Positions 1 through 8,126 of a stretch of 64,000 nucleotides of DNA are shown here, piece by piece. The notes below the pieces were generated by a model, which searched no databases, was not told the origin of the DNA, and saw only the letters and a list, made by a program, of their open reading frames with translations. The stretch comes from CAINVV01 sp037129695 (GTDB lineage Bacteria > Bacteroidota > Bacteroidia > Bacteroidales > Prolixibacteraceae): the NCBI GenBank assembly GCA_037129695.1, contig JBAXUL010000002.1, forward strand, positions 1-64,000, written 5' to 3'. Within the stretch, counting starts at the first letter, position 1. Every line of letters begins with the position of its first letter. Made by a program: the position numbers and the translations under genes.

Positions 1-127
1 TTACAGAACGTCCTCTTTTTACTGACATTGGCTAAAAAATGATGCGCTGTTTTGGTCCCTACTTCTTTTGTTAAGCATATTTTACCTGATTTTTGCTTGC
101 ACTGGAAGTGGTTTCCAAGGTTTCTGC

Positions 128-135
128 TAACTTTG
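128..135 (+). promoter_or_regulatory. Candidate -7 box (TAACTTTG) at tex
   Basis: An exact match to the Bacteroidota -7 consensus TAnnTTTG ends 5 bases before the ATG of tex. No TTTG/TTG box lies at the usual distance upstream. If it is used, transcription would begin at about the start codon and the tex mRNA would be nearly leaderless. It may be a chance match. Confidence 0.25.
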
Positions 136-140
136 TATTT

Positions 141-2270
141 ATGAGAACAGATCAAATTCTAGAATTATTATCGGGACGTACTGGTGTGTCTAAACATCAA
201 ATATCCAGCGTATTAAATTTATTTGATGAGGGTGCAACCATTCCTTTTGTAGCCCGTTACCGGAAGGAGATGACAGGCAGCCTGGATGAAGTATTTCTGT
301 TTCAAATCAAGGAGGAAGACGAACGCCTCGCTGAGATTGAAAAACGAAAGGAGACGATCTTAAAGTCAATTGGAGAGCAAAATGTCCTGACTCCCGAACT
401 TCAAAAAAAAATTGAAGATTGTTTCCAGTTGAACGAACTGGAAGACATCTATCTTCCCTATAAACCCAAACGGAGAACACGAGCCACCATCGCCAGGGAG
501 AAAGGACTCGAACCTTTGGCCGAAATGCTCATGGAACAAGTTGAAAAAGATCCGTATACCCGTGCCAAGCGGTTTCTGAACGATCAGGTTGCAGATGTGG
601 AAGAGGCGTTGGCCGGTGCAAGGGATATCGTGGCAGAGGCGGTAAACGAAAACAAGGGAGCCAGGAATATAGTCAGAAATTCATTCTCGAAGGAGGCCAT
701 AGTTTATTCTAAAGTGGTGAAAGGCAAAGAGGAGGAAGGGATTAAATACCGTGATTATTTTGATTCCTCAGAGCCGTTGAGGCGTTGCCCCTCACACAGG
801 CTTCTGGCCATGAGAAGAGGCGAAAAAGAAGGCTTTCTGAAATTGGCACTCTCGCCTGACGATGAAAGTACAGTAGAAAAGTTGGGCCATTATTTTATCA
901 CTTCGCGAAACCAGTGCAGTGAACAAGTGGCGCTTGCTGTGAAAGATGCCTATAAAAGACTCCTGGCACCCTCTATGGAGACTGAGTTTTTTAGTGAGTC
1001 CAAGCAGACTGCCGACAGTGAAGCCATCAAGGTATTCACCGAGAATCTCAGGCAGTTGCTTTTGGCACCGCCACTAGGGCAAAAAAGGGTGATGGGGATC
1101 GACCCTGGTTTCAAATCCGGTTGCAAGGTGGTCTGTCTGGATGCTCAGGGAAACCTGCTGCACAACGAAACAATTTATCCGCATCCACCGCAGTCGGAAA
1201 CTGGTCAGGCGATGAAGAAAATCACTTCTCTGATCAGTAGTTACAAGGTGGACGCAATTGCCATCGGTGATGGTACTGCCAGCAGGGAGACGGAAAGCTT
1301 TTTCAAGCGGATGCGGTTCGACCGAGAACTGCAGGTGTTTGTGGTAAGTGAGGATGGTGCTTCTGTTTATTCGGCTTCCAAAACTGCCCGTGACGAATTC
1401 CCTCAGTACGATGTGACTGTCCGGGGAGCCATTTCCATTGGCCGCAGACTGATGGATCCGCTGGCCGAACTGGTTAAAATCGACCCAAAATCAATCGGTG
1501 TGGGTCAGTACCAGCACGATGTGGATCAGAAACAACTTCAAAACTCCCTTGAGAGTTCTGTCGCATCCTGTGTGAACAAGGTTGGGGTTGATCTGAATAC
1601 CGCGAGCAGCCATCTGCTGAACTATGTCTCAGGGCTCAATACCACCCTTGCCCAGAATATTGTACAATATCGCAAGGAGAACGGCCCTTTTCCCTCCCGG
1701 GAAGCGTTGAGGAAAGTTCCGCGCATGGGTCCGAAAGCATACGAGCAGTGTGCCGGATTCCTGAGGATTTCCGGAGGTTCGAATCCGCTCGACAATTCTG
1801 CAGTGCATCCGGAGCGTTACAAGCTGGTTGAAAAGATAGCGTCTGATTTGGGCACACCTCTGGAGGCCTTGATCGGTAAGGATCAGCTAGTTTCTTCTAT
1901 CGAGCTTTCCAGGTATGTGAACAAGGAAGTCGGACTGCCTACCTTGACTGATATTATGGCTGAATTAGCCAAACCCGGCCGTGATCCGCGATCGGGAATC
2001 AAGCATTTTGAGTTTGCCGACGGTATTTATTCCATGTCAGACCTGATTCAAGGGATGGTACTTCCGGGAATTGTCACCAATATCACCCGTTTCGGCGCCT
2101 TTGTGGATGTGGGCATCAAGCAGGACGGACTGGTTCACATCAGCGAACTGGCCGACAAGTTTGTGAGCGATCCGGCAGAGATCGTCAAACTCCAGCAACA
2201 TGTGAAGGTGAGGGTAGTGGAGGTGGATATTCCGAGGAAGAGGATTGCGTTTTCGATGAAAGGGCTCTGA
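141..2270 (+). CDS. tex: Tex family S1 RNA-binding protein
   Basis: Tex/YqgF-type nucleic-acid-binding protein of about 709 residues, the usual family length; family members bind RNA or DNA and influence transcription or translation. Seen here: the N-terminal Tex helical domain with the typical ATIPFVARYRKE stretch near residue 40; a YqgF/RuvX-like domain around 325-450 (GIDPGFKSGCK, then AIGDGTASRETE); a helix-hairpin-helix region near 500-560 (LNTASSHLL, PFPSREAL); and a C-terminal S1 domain (GIVTNITRFGAFVDVGI). The first ATG in frame was chosen because it gives the normal Tex N-terminus; a longer TTG start would add 16 unrelated residues. The gene stands alone, convergent with the following lipoprotein gene. 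Confidence 0.95.
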   Translation: MRTDQILELLSGRTGVSKHQISSVLNLFDEGATIPFVARYRKEMTGSLDEVFLFQIKEEDERLAEIEKRKETILKSIGEQNVLTPELQKKIEDCFQLNELEDIYLPYKPKRRTRATIAREKGLEPLAEMLMEQVEKDPYTRAKRFLNDQVADVEEALAGARDIVAEAVNENKGARNIVRNSFSKEAIVYSKVVKGKEEEGIKYRDYFDSSEPLRRCPSHRLLAMRRGEKEGFLKLALSPDDESTVEKLGHYFITSRNQCSEQVALAVKDAYKRLLAPSMETEFFSESKQTADSEAIKVFTENLRQLLLAPPLGQKRVMGIDPGFKSGCKVVCLDAQGNLLHNETIYPHPPQSETGQAMKKITSLISSYKVDAIAIGDGTASRETESFFKRMRFDRELQVFVVSEDGASVYSASKTARDEFPQYDVTVRGAISIGRRLMDPLAELVKIDPKSIGVGQYQHDVDQKQLQNSLESSVASCVNKVGVDLNTASSHLLNYVSGLNTTLAQNIVQYRKENGPFPSREALRKVPRMGPKAYEQCAGFLRISGGSNPLDNSAVHPERYKLVEKIASDLGTPLEALIGKDQLVSSIELSRYVNKEVGLPTLTDIMAELAKPGRDPRSGIKHFEFADGIYSMSDLIQGMVLPGIVTNITRFGAFVDVGIKQDGLVHISELADKFVSDPAEIVKLQQHVKVRVVEVDIPRKRIAFSMKGL

Positions 2271-2337
2271 AGAAGGATAAGGGCAAAAGGAAAAAGGAGT
2301 AACGCTGCCATTCAATCGGTAGAGACTGCGAAATGAC

Positions 2338-4173
2338 TCATTGTTTTACCAGCGAGAATTTTCCTCTGTCATTCCTCCAGTAAATTAGGTGATTGTTTAA
2401 ATCTCCATAAAGCCCATCCCCTACAATATCAAGATCTCCATCCTTGTCATAGTCAAATAAACGAATCCAGGCTATCCAATTGTTACTACCTGAACCGGCA
2501 AATTGATCAAAAAAATCAGAAGTTTTGTTGCTGTAATTATTATTTTCATTGAGGTAAAGACTCAATTGAAAACCATTGTAGGAATCCTTGTTGCTCATCG
2601 TCAATAAATCCAATTTCCCATCCAGGTTGTAATCAAAAAATGAAATGTCCATGAGTTCCAATCCGGGTTCAACAGGAATATTAATTGCTTTTTGGCGATT
2701 AAATTCTCCATTTTCTTGAGGGATAATAATAAAGAGATCTTTTCTGCCCAATAACAGATCTAATTTACCGTCCTTATTAACATCAAACAGCTCAACCGTA
2801 TAATAATTGTCATCTTGCGCAAATCCTTTAAAAACATTATTTGAAAGCGTAAATATGCCATTCCCCTTGTTGATGTATGCAACCGGATGTACAGGAATTA
2901 TAGCACTTCCACCTGAATAGGCAACAATATCTGTCAATCCATCGTTGTTGATATCTCCTGTAGCACCACCATGAAAATAACCTATGTCTTTAGCTAAATA
3001 TTGATATTGGAGTTTTCTTGGATAAAATATACCAATAGAATCACCAGGGAAAGGCATCCCATCATACCCGGAAGAAAATAATACAATTTCATTGAAATGA
3101 TCATTGTTGATATCTGCAAGAACACATTTTCTAACTTGAGTTAATCCAACTTGCAGATCATAAATTGAAGATTGTCTTTCGTACTCTGAAAATAAATTTA
3201 AACCATGTGCATTTGTTGGCCAGGGAGCTTTCAAATAATAGGTATATAAATCCTTTTTCCCATCACCTGTTAAATCAGTGAATAAGTACATTCCTACTTC
3301 ACCCCAGTAATAATTAATTACCTTTGATTCCAGCCATGTTCCTGGTATAAATGGAATTAGACCGTTTGAAGTTTTTTCAAATCCATTGTATTGCGAATTC
3401 TGTAAATTGAAAAGCTGGGTGAATGATTGATTGGTGTTAAACCATGAAGTTGTTTTATTTATTTCTGACAATGAATCTAATCGTGAAATCGGATAAAATG
3501 GTGCTTCTTTGGTCTTCGTTATGGCCTGATTTCCATAAGTTGTTCCATTAGAGTTGGTGGCATAAGCTCTGATAAAGTAAGTCGTCATTGGAGATAATCC
3601 TGTAATGGAGCTATTGAAGCTGCCGGTTCCCGTTCCATCTGTCGTTTTGCTGTCAGTAATGGTTGGGATTTCTTTGGTACTCCAGCAAACACCGCGGGAA
3701 GATACAGGTGCACCTCCATCGGTGGGAATATTACCTCCACTTATCGCGGTTGTAGAAGTGATTTGCGATGGTTCAGTCGTGATAACGAAAGGAGACATCG
3801 TCAAAGTCTTTAATGTTAAAACATCACTATAGGATGTTCCAATGGTATTCATTGCAAAAGCCCTGAGAAAATAAGTCACGCCTGAGGTTAACCCAACCAG
3901 TGAACTTGTGAAACTTCCCAGACCACTGCCATTTTGGATCTTGCTGTCGGAGGTAGTGGGTGTTTGGTTGGATGAACTCCAGCAAATACCCCTAGAAGTG
4001 ACTGCCGCTCCGCCGTCTGCAGTGACATTTCCACCGGTTGAGGCTGATTGGGCCGTAATGTCTGATATTCCTGAAATGCTTATTGTTGGAGCAATCTTTG
4101 GGGGTTCTTTTCTGCATTCTAAAAGAAACAATCCCAGAAATAAAACAAACAACACCGGAACAATTGATTTCAT
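2338..4173 (-). CDS. Secreted FG-GAP/VCBS-repeat lipoprotein
   Basis: Predicted surface or periplasmic lipoprotein of about 611 residues. The N-terminus is a hydrophobic signal followed by a lipobox-like FLLEC. Two similar immunoglobulin/fibronectin-like repeats of about 100 residues follow (about 25-125 and 127-225), each with a DGGA..SRG.CWS motif and ending in TYF.RA.A.N. The rest carries at least six VCBS/FG-GAP calcium-type motifs (DLTGDGKKDLY, DINNDGLTDIV, DVNKDGKLDLL, DYNLDGKLDLL, DYDKDGDLDIV), which in this family form a beta-propeller. The ATG giving MKSIVPVLF is preferred over an upstream TTG. Substrate and role cannot be read from the sequence; carbohydrate binding or adhesion is possible because a glycosidase follows. 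Confidence 0.8.
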   Translation of the reverse strand: MKSIVPVLFVLFLGLFLLECRKEPPKIAPTISISGISDITAQSASTGGNVTADGGAAVTSRGICWSSSNQTPTTSDSKIQNGSGLGSFTSSLVGLTSGVTYFLRAFAMNTIGTSYSDVLTLKTLTMSPFVITTEPSQITSTTAISGGNIPTDGGAPVSSRGVCWSTKEIPTITDSKTTDGTGTGSFNSSITGLSPMTTYFIRAYATNSNGTTYGNQAITKTKEAPFYPISRLDSLSEINKTTSWFNTNQSFTQLFNLQNSQYNGFEKTSNGLIPFIPGTWLESKVINYYWGEVGMYLFTDLTGDGKKDLYTYYLKAPWPTNAHGLNLFSEYERQSSIYDLQVGLTQVRKCVLADINNDHFNEIVLFSSGYDGMPFPGDSIGIFYPRKLQYQYLAKDIGYFHGGATGDINNDGLTDIVAYSGGSAIIPVHPVAYINKGNGIFTLSNNVFKGFAQDDNYYTVELFDVNKDGKLDLLLGRKDLFIIIPQENGEFNRQKAINIPVEPGLELMDISFFDYNLDGKLDLLTMSNKDSYNGFQLSLYLNENNNYSNKTSDFFDQFAGSGSNNWIAWIRLFDYDKDGDLDIVGDGLYGDLNNHLIYWRNDRGKFSLVKQ

Positions 4174-4258
4174 GGAGGCTGTATTGTTAGAATTTCGGCA
4201 CAAATACCATTAGAAAAAACATTTGATGTTTCAAAATAATCCGCATGAAACACAAATA

Positions 4259-4334
4259 GTGGTTGAAAGCAAAAGACAGCTTCTCTTCTTCATCTTTTCC
4301 CGGAAGGGATAATCCATGTCTTGCTTTCAACCAC
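4259..4334. repeat. Long inverted repeat between genes
   Basis: The arm at 4259-4278 pairs with the arm at 4317-4334: an 18-base complement (GTGGTTGAAAGCAAGACA) with two extra bases in the left arm. The loop is about 38 bases. It lies just after the stop codon of the GH2 gene on the minus strand, so it may shape or end that transcript, but no clean run of U follows it. Confidence 0.6.
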
Positions 4335-4359
4335 CAATGCCACTTTTGCCTTTAGCCTT

Positions 4360-6174
4360 TTATTTGAGTGAATTGCAAATCTCCTTATTCACCTTCATGA
4401 TCCGTGCCTCATCCATCTTGATCACTTTCCTGTCGTAAGTCATCAGACCGTTAATCTCAACTTCCACATCTGTGGTTTGGGTATATATGGCTGCAGAAAA
4501 ACCGCGTTGGATCAGTGATTTCAGTTTCTCTGCCAGTTCGATGTAGGCATTGGTTGCCTCTTCTGAGGTTTTGTACTGAACGTAACCCCAGTTTTTATCT
4601 TTTACCCACAAGTGATTTTCTACCGGAAGTCCGATGCCTCCATATTCACCCAGCACACACGATCTCCTTCCGTCGTACATCGCAAGATCGGGGGCAGGGT
4701 AGTTGTGAATATCAAGCATGTCGCCAACAGGATAGAAATTGCCTCCGCTGGCACTGTTTACCAGCCTGGAAGGATCGTACTGTTTGATCCAAGCAGTAAT
4801 TTCCGGAGTTTTGAACTGACCCCAGGCTTCGTTGAATGGAACCCAGGTCACGATGCAGGGGTTGGAGATATGCTGGTCCATGATCTCTTTCCATTCTGCG
4901 CGGTAATTCTCTTCTGATTCCTGACTTCTTTCTAACTCCTTGCCGTTAAAATAATTACGTTGCTGCCACTGAGGGTTCGTATCTCCACTGGGCATATCCT
5001 GCCATACCAGTATACCTGCTTTGTCGCAATGGTAATACCATCTGGCAGGTTCAACCTTCACATGTTTGCGAATCAGATTGAATCCGAAGTCTTTCGTTTT
5101 TTTGATGTCAAAAGCCAGCGCCTCATCGGTGGGAGCCGTATACAAGCCATCAGGCCACCAACCCTGGTCGAGGGGACCAAATTGAAAATAGTCGCGGTTA
5201 TTGAGTTGCAGCCTGACAATTCCTCCTGCATCTCTTTTGGTCGAAATTTTGCGCATTCCGGCATAGCTTTTCACCAGATCCAACAGTTTTCCATTTCTGG
5301 TGAGCGCTATTTCGAGGTCATACAGGAAGGGTGATTCAGGAGTCCATAATTTCATGTCATTCAAAGTGACAAGGGCTTCCTCTCCTGCAGCAGACTTGCC
5401 GGTCCCGATGACTTTACCCTGGTCCAGGACTTTCACTTCAAGCTGATCACCTGATTTTATTTCTGAAGTTATCGCGGTTACTGCCAGTGTTTGATGATCG
5501 ATATCGGGAATAGACCTGACAGATGAGATAAAGGTTTCGTTCACTGCCTCCATCCATACGGTCTGCCAAATACCGGTTACAGGTGTATACCAGATTCCTC
5601 TGGGATCTTCCACCTGTTTTCCCCGGGGTTGAAACCCCTTGTCGGAAGGGTCCCACACCCTCACGGTCAGTTTCTGAATCTCCTTCACAATGAAATGGGT
5701 TATGTCGAGGGTAAAAGCGGCATAACCGCCCTTGTGGCTTCCTACCTTGATGTCGTTGATCCAAACATCGGCCTTCCAGTCGACGGCGCCGAAGTTGAGG
5801 AGCACCTTCTTGTTTTTCCAGGCAGCAGGTACCTGGAAGGTTCTTTGGTACCACAGTTCATTGGACTGGCCAACTCTCTTCTGAACACCTGAAAGGCTGG
5901 ATTCAACTGCAAAAGGCACCAGAATTTTTCCATCGAATTTAGATGGCAGTCCGGTTCCTTTGGTGAGTATGGCATAATCCCATAATCCATTGAGGTTTTG
6001 CCATTCGCTCCTTTCCAGGATCGGGCGGGGATATTCGGGCAGCGGGTTCTGGGGATTTACCTGCTCTGCCCACACCGTACTGATCTGTTCGCCTGCAGGT
6101 TTCCAGGTCTGACCAATCGTCGGAATGGATAAAATCATGGTCAGGATGAACACGGGAAAAATCATTTTTTTCAT
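4360..6174 (-). CDS. Glycoside hydrolase family 2 protein
   Basis: Secreted beta-glycosidase of about 604 residues with an N-terminal signal peptide (MKKMIFPVFILTMILSI, likely cut after IGQ). The order is that of GH2: sugar-binding jelly roll (about 45-200, with VLLNFGAVDWKADVWIN), immunoglobulin-like domain (about 205-300), then a TIM barrel. The barrel has the acid/base region NPCIVTWVPFNEAWGQ (NE motif) and a probable nucleophile in CVLGEYGG. It lacks the extra C-terminal domains of LacZ-type enzymes, so it is closer to the short beta-glucuronidase/galactosidase-like group. The substrate is unknown. Its neighbours are not a polysaccharide-utilisation locus, since no SusC/SusD pair is near. 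Confidence 0.88.
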   Translation of the reverse strand: MKKMIFPVFILTMILSIPTIGQTWKPAGEQISTVWAEQVNPQNPLPEYPRPILERSEWQNLNGLWDYAILTKGTGLPSKFDGKILVPFAVESSLSGVQKRVGQSNELWYQRTFQVPAAWKNKKVLLNFGAVDWKADVWINDIKVGSHKGGYAAFTLDITHFIVKEIQKLTVRVWDPSDKGFQPRGKQVEDPRGIWYTPVTGIWQTVWMEAVNETFISSVRSIPDIDHQTLAVTAITSEIKSGDQLEVKVLDQGKVIGTGKSAAGEEALVTLNDMKLWTPESPFLYDLEIALTRNGKLLDLVKSYAGMRKISTKRDAGGIVRLQLNNRDYFQFGPLDQGWWPDGLYTAPTDEALAFDIKKTKDFGFNLIRKHVKVEPARWYYHCDKAGILVWQDMPSGDTNPQWQQRNYFNGKELERSQESEENYRAEWKEIMDQHISNPCIVTWVPFNEAWGQFKTPEITAWIKQYDPSRLVNSASGGNFYPVGDMLDIHNYPAPDLAMYDGRRSCVLGEYGGIGLPVENHLWVKDKNWGYVQYKTSEEATNAYIELAEKLKSLIQRGFSAAIYTQTTDVEVEINGLMTYDRKVIKMDEARIMKVNKEICNSLK

Positions 6175-6453
6175 GAAGCAATCTTTTTCAAAATGTTGAT
6201 AATCTTATAGGTAAACGTTCAATTCGTAAATATTGAAATAGTTCAACTGAAATCATTATTGTTTGAACCAGCAGAATGAAATTTTGAAGGAACGCTCAGA
6301 TCTGATGGCAGCAAATTAGCTGTCATGGAAATAGGGAGCCAGGCCCTTGGATGATGGTAATAAAGATACAATAAGAATTTTAACCTGCGATGGGAAAGGC
6401 CTATTCAGATGATGAATGGATAGATTTTTGTAAAATTGACAGACTTCCAATTT
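6175..6453. other. Intergenic region upstream of GH2 gene
   Basis: AT-rich non-coding stretch that must hold the promoter of the minus-strand glycosidase. No exact TAnnTTTG box on the minus strand, no hairpin and no small gene were recognised. Confidence 0.4.
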
Positions 6454-7074
6454 TCAGCCTATTCTTGCCACGACTCTCACAGGTGAGCTGTCGGCACTAA
6501 TTTTAAGCGGAAAGGCGAGCAATTCAAAATCATCACAATGCAGCAAGGAAGCCAGATTGGTGAGATTTTCGATGATTAGTATCCGGTTGTTCAACAGGAT
6601 ATCGTGGATTTTGAATGGGGCATAATCCGGTGAGGGGGAATCCAGACCGATCATCTTTACCTTCTTTTTCACCAAAAGATTGGCTGTGTTTTCGCTCAGC
6701 ACAGGGTAGGATTGATAGTAGTGTTTTTGGTGGTAATATTGGTCATGACCGGTGTAAAAAAGTACCACTGATCCGGCTGGAAGGTGATCCAGTGTCTTTT
6801 CCGGAAGATCAATCAATGTCTGGCCAACTGCATTGTAAAGAAATCCAGGCCCTGCAAATAACTCCAATTGGAGTTCAGCCATCCTGGTAAGGGATGAGGT
6901 CAGGTGCATAGGGCCATCCACATGGGTGCCGGAATGCATTCCCGATGAAAGGATGAAATTGGAATGACCCTCTTCCTGAAATGAAGCAATCTGCCGCAAG
7001 GATACTGGGACATCACCGGGGTAAACGGGCATTTCGTCAGAAATCGGTTGGGAGAGATCAAGGTAAAGTGCCAT
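6454..7074 (-). CDS. Cyclase-family metal-dependent hydrolase
   Basis: Cyclase/kynurenine-formamidase-like hydrolase of 206 residues, close to the family's usual length. The metal-binding signature HxGTHxDxPxH is present as HSGTHVDGPMH near residues 48-58, after the typical opening DLSQPISDEMPVYPGD. Members hydrolyse N-formylkynurenine or other cyclic amides and esters; the substrate cannot be fixed here. A role in tryptophan breakdown would fit the tryptophanase-like and indolepyruvate genes elsewhere in the window, but no kynurenine-pathway gene is adjacent. A cytoplasmic, single-gene unit is likely. A -7-like TATATTTG lies about 77 bases upstream of the ATG. Confidence 0.82.
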   Translation of the reverse strand: MALYLDLSQPISDEMPVYPGDVPVSLRQIASFQEEGHSNFILSSGMHSGTHVDGPMHLTSSLTRMAELQLELFAGPGFLYNAVGQTLIDLPEKTLDHLPAGSVVLFYTGHDQYYHQKHYYQSYPVLSENTANLLVKKKVKMIGLDSPSPDYAPFKIHDILLNNRILIIENLTNLASLLHCDDFELLAFPLKISADSSPVRVVARIG

Positions 7075-7150
7075 AAGATTTCAATTTTTTTATTCGGTGC
7101 CAGGGCTATACGAAGGGTTCTGTTTTGGAATGCCGGAGGTTTTATTCTTG

Positions 7151-7158
7151 CAAATATA
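7151..7158 (-). promoter_or_regulatory. Candidate -7 box for the cyclase gene
   Basis: Read on the minus strand this is TATATTTGC, an exact match to the Bacteroidota -7 consensus TAnnTTTG, and would give a leader of about 70 bases. No matching TTTG/TTG -33 box is evident. Confidence 0.4.
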
Positions 7159-7170
7159 AAGAACATAAAG

Positions 7171-7230
7171 CCTTTCGACAGGCTCAAGGACCGTGATTCT
7201 CTTCCAATAGTTTTAAATCTTCGACAGGCT
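7171..7230. repeat. Paired TTCGACAGGCT short repeat
   Basis: The 11-mer TTCGACAGGCT occurs at 7174-7184 and again at 7220-7230 in the non-coding gap between the cyclase gene and batE. This resembles small dispersed intergenic repeats found in many bacteria. No further copy was noticed in the window. Confidence 0.4.
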
Positions 7231-7289
7231 TCAGAGATCATTGGAGTAACTATCGTCCACGCTCACCCTCGCCAAGTCTCCCATTTGTT

Positions 7290-8063
7290 TTAAATGCGAA
7301 TCAGCGCATTCTCCTTCACCCACCCTTTGTTGCCGTCAGCGAGCCTGATTTCGATCCAGTCGCCCAGTTTGTCAGTAATCTGTACGCTGAGACCTTCGTG
7401 GAGAATAAAGAGTTCTGTGCCGGTTTCGCTGGGAGAACCCTTCATGCGGACACTCCGTTCGGTGATTACCCCGCTGTTGTGGTTAACGAGTTTGCTGCGC
7501 TGGGCAGAACCAAACGAGAATGTAAGCAAGCTGTATGCCAGTGCGACTACGGCCAGCCAGAAAGTGAACTGTTTGTTGCGTATGGTCGAGGCAAAAAGAA
7601 ATAGTGCGAAAAGTGACAAAAACAGAAAGAAACTTACCAGGGAATGTTTTCCCCAACTGTCGGCAGGCTTCGAATTAACGAGCTCATGATACCAGCGCAT
7701 AAAACCGGGCTCAGGCAAGAGATCAATGTTGTCGACAACCTGCTTTTTTGTCATCTCAAGGTTAAACCGGGCATCTTCACTTGTTGGATTGAGTTTTAGG
7801 GCCCTTTCATAGTTGAGGATGGCATAGGTGATGTTGTTCGTTTTATACAGGGCATTCCCCAGGTTGTAATACAGTTCAAAAGATTCAAAACCTTTGGCTG
7901 CAACTGCTTCATATGCTTTGGCAGCGTCCGCGTATTTCCCCGAAGTATAAAGCTGATTGCCCTTGGTAAGAGAGTCCTGCAGCGCAGTTGACTGAGCCAT
8001 TACCGCCTGTACCCCACTAAAAAGGAGAAGAATCAAAAAATATTTTCGAATAACTCTTGTCAT
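7290..8063 (-). CDS. batE: BatE: TPR and SH3-domain membrane protein
   Basis: Last gene of the Bat operon, about 257 residues. It has a signal peptide (MTRVIRKYFLILLLFSG), a short TPR array (about 25-110, with YYNLGNALYKTNNITYAI), two membrane segments near 140-195 (SLVSFFLFLSLFALFLFA, FWLAVVALAYSLLTF) and a bacterial SH3 domain at the end (about 200-257, GDWIEIRLADGNKGWVKE). Bat proteins were linked to aerotolerance in Bacteroides fragilis; the exact role of BatE is not established. The inner ATG is chosen because it begins a proper signal peptide; upstream TTG/ATG starts add charged residues and overlap the spacer. The gene follows batD with about 60 bases between. Confidence 0.85.
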   Translation of the reverse strand: MTRVIRKYFLILLLFSGVQAVMAQSTALQDSLTKGNQLYTSGKYADAAKAYEAVAAKGFESFELYYNLGNALYKTNNITYAILNYERALKLNPTSEDARFNLEMTKKQVVDNIDLLPEPGFMRWYHELVNSKPADSWGKHSLVSFFLFLSLFALFLFASTIRNKQFTFWLAVVALAYSLLTFSFGSAQRSKLVNHNSGVITERSVRMKGSPSETGTELFILHEGLSVQITDKLGDWIEIRLADGNKGWVKENALIRI

Positions 8064-8126
8064 ATGGTCTTCAATTTCTTGTAATCCAATTTTAATCATT
8101 GTCAATCGCCTGCCGTCAATTGCTAA

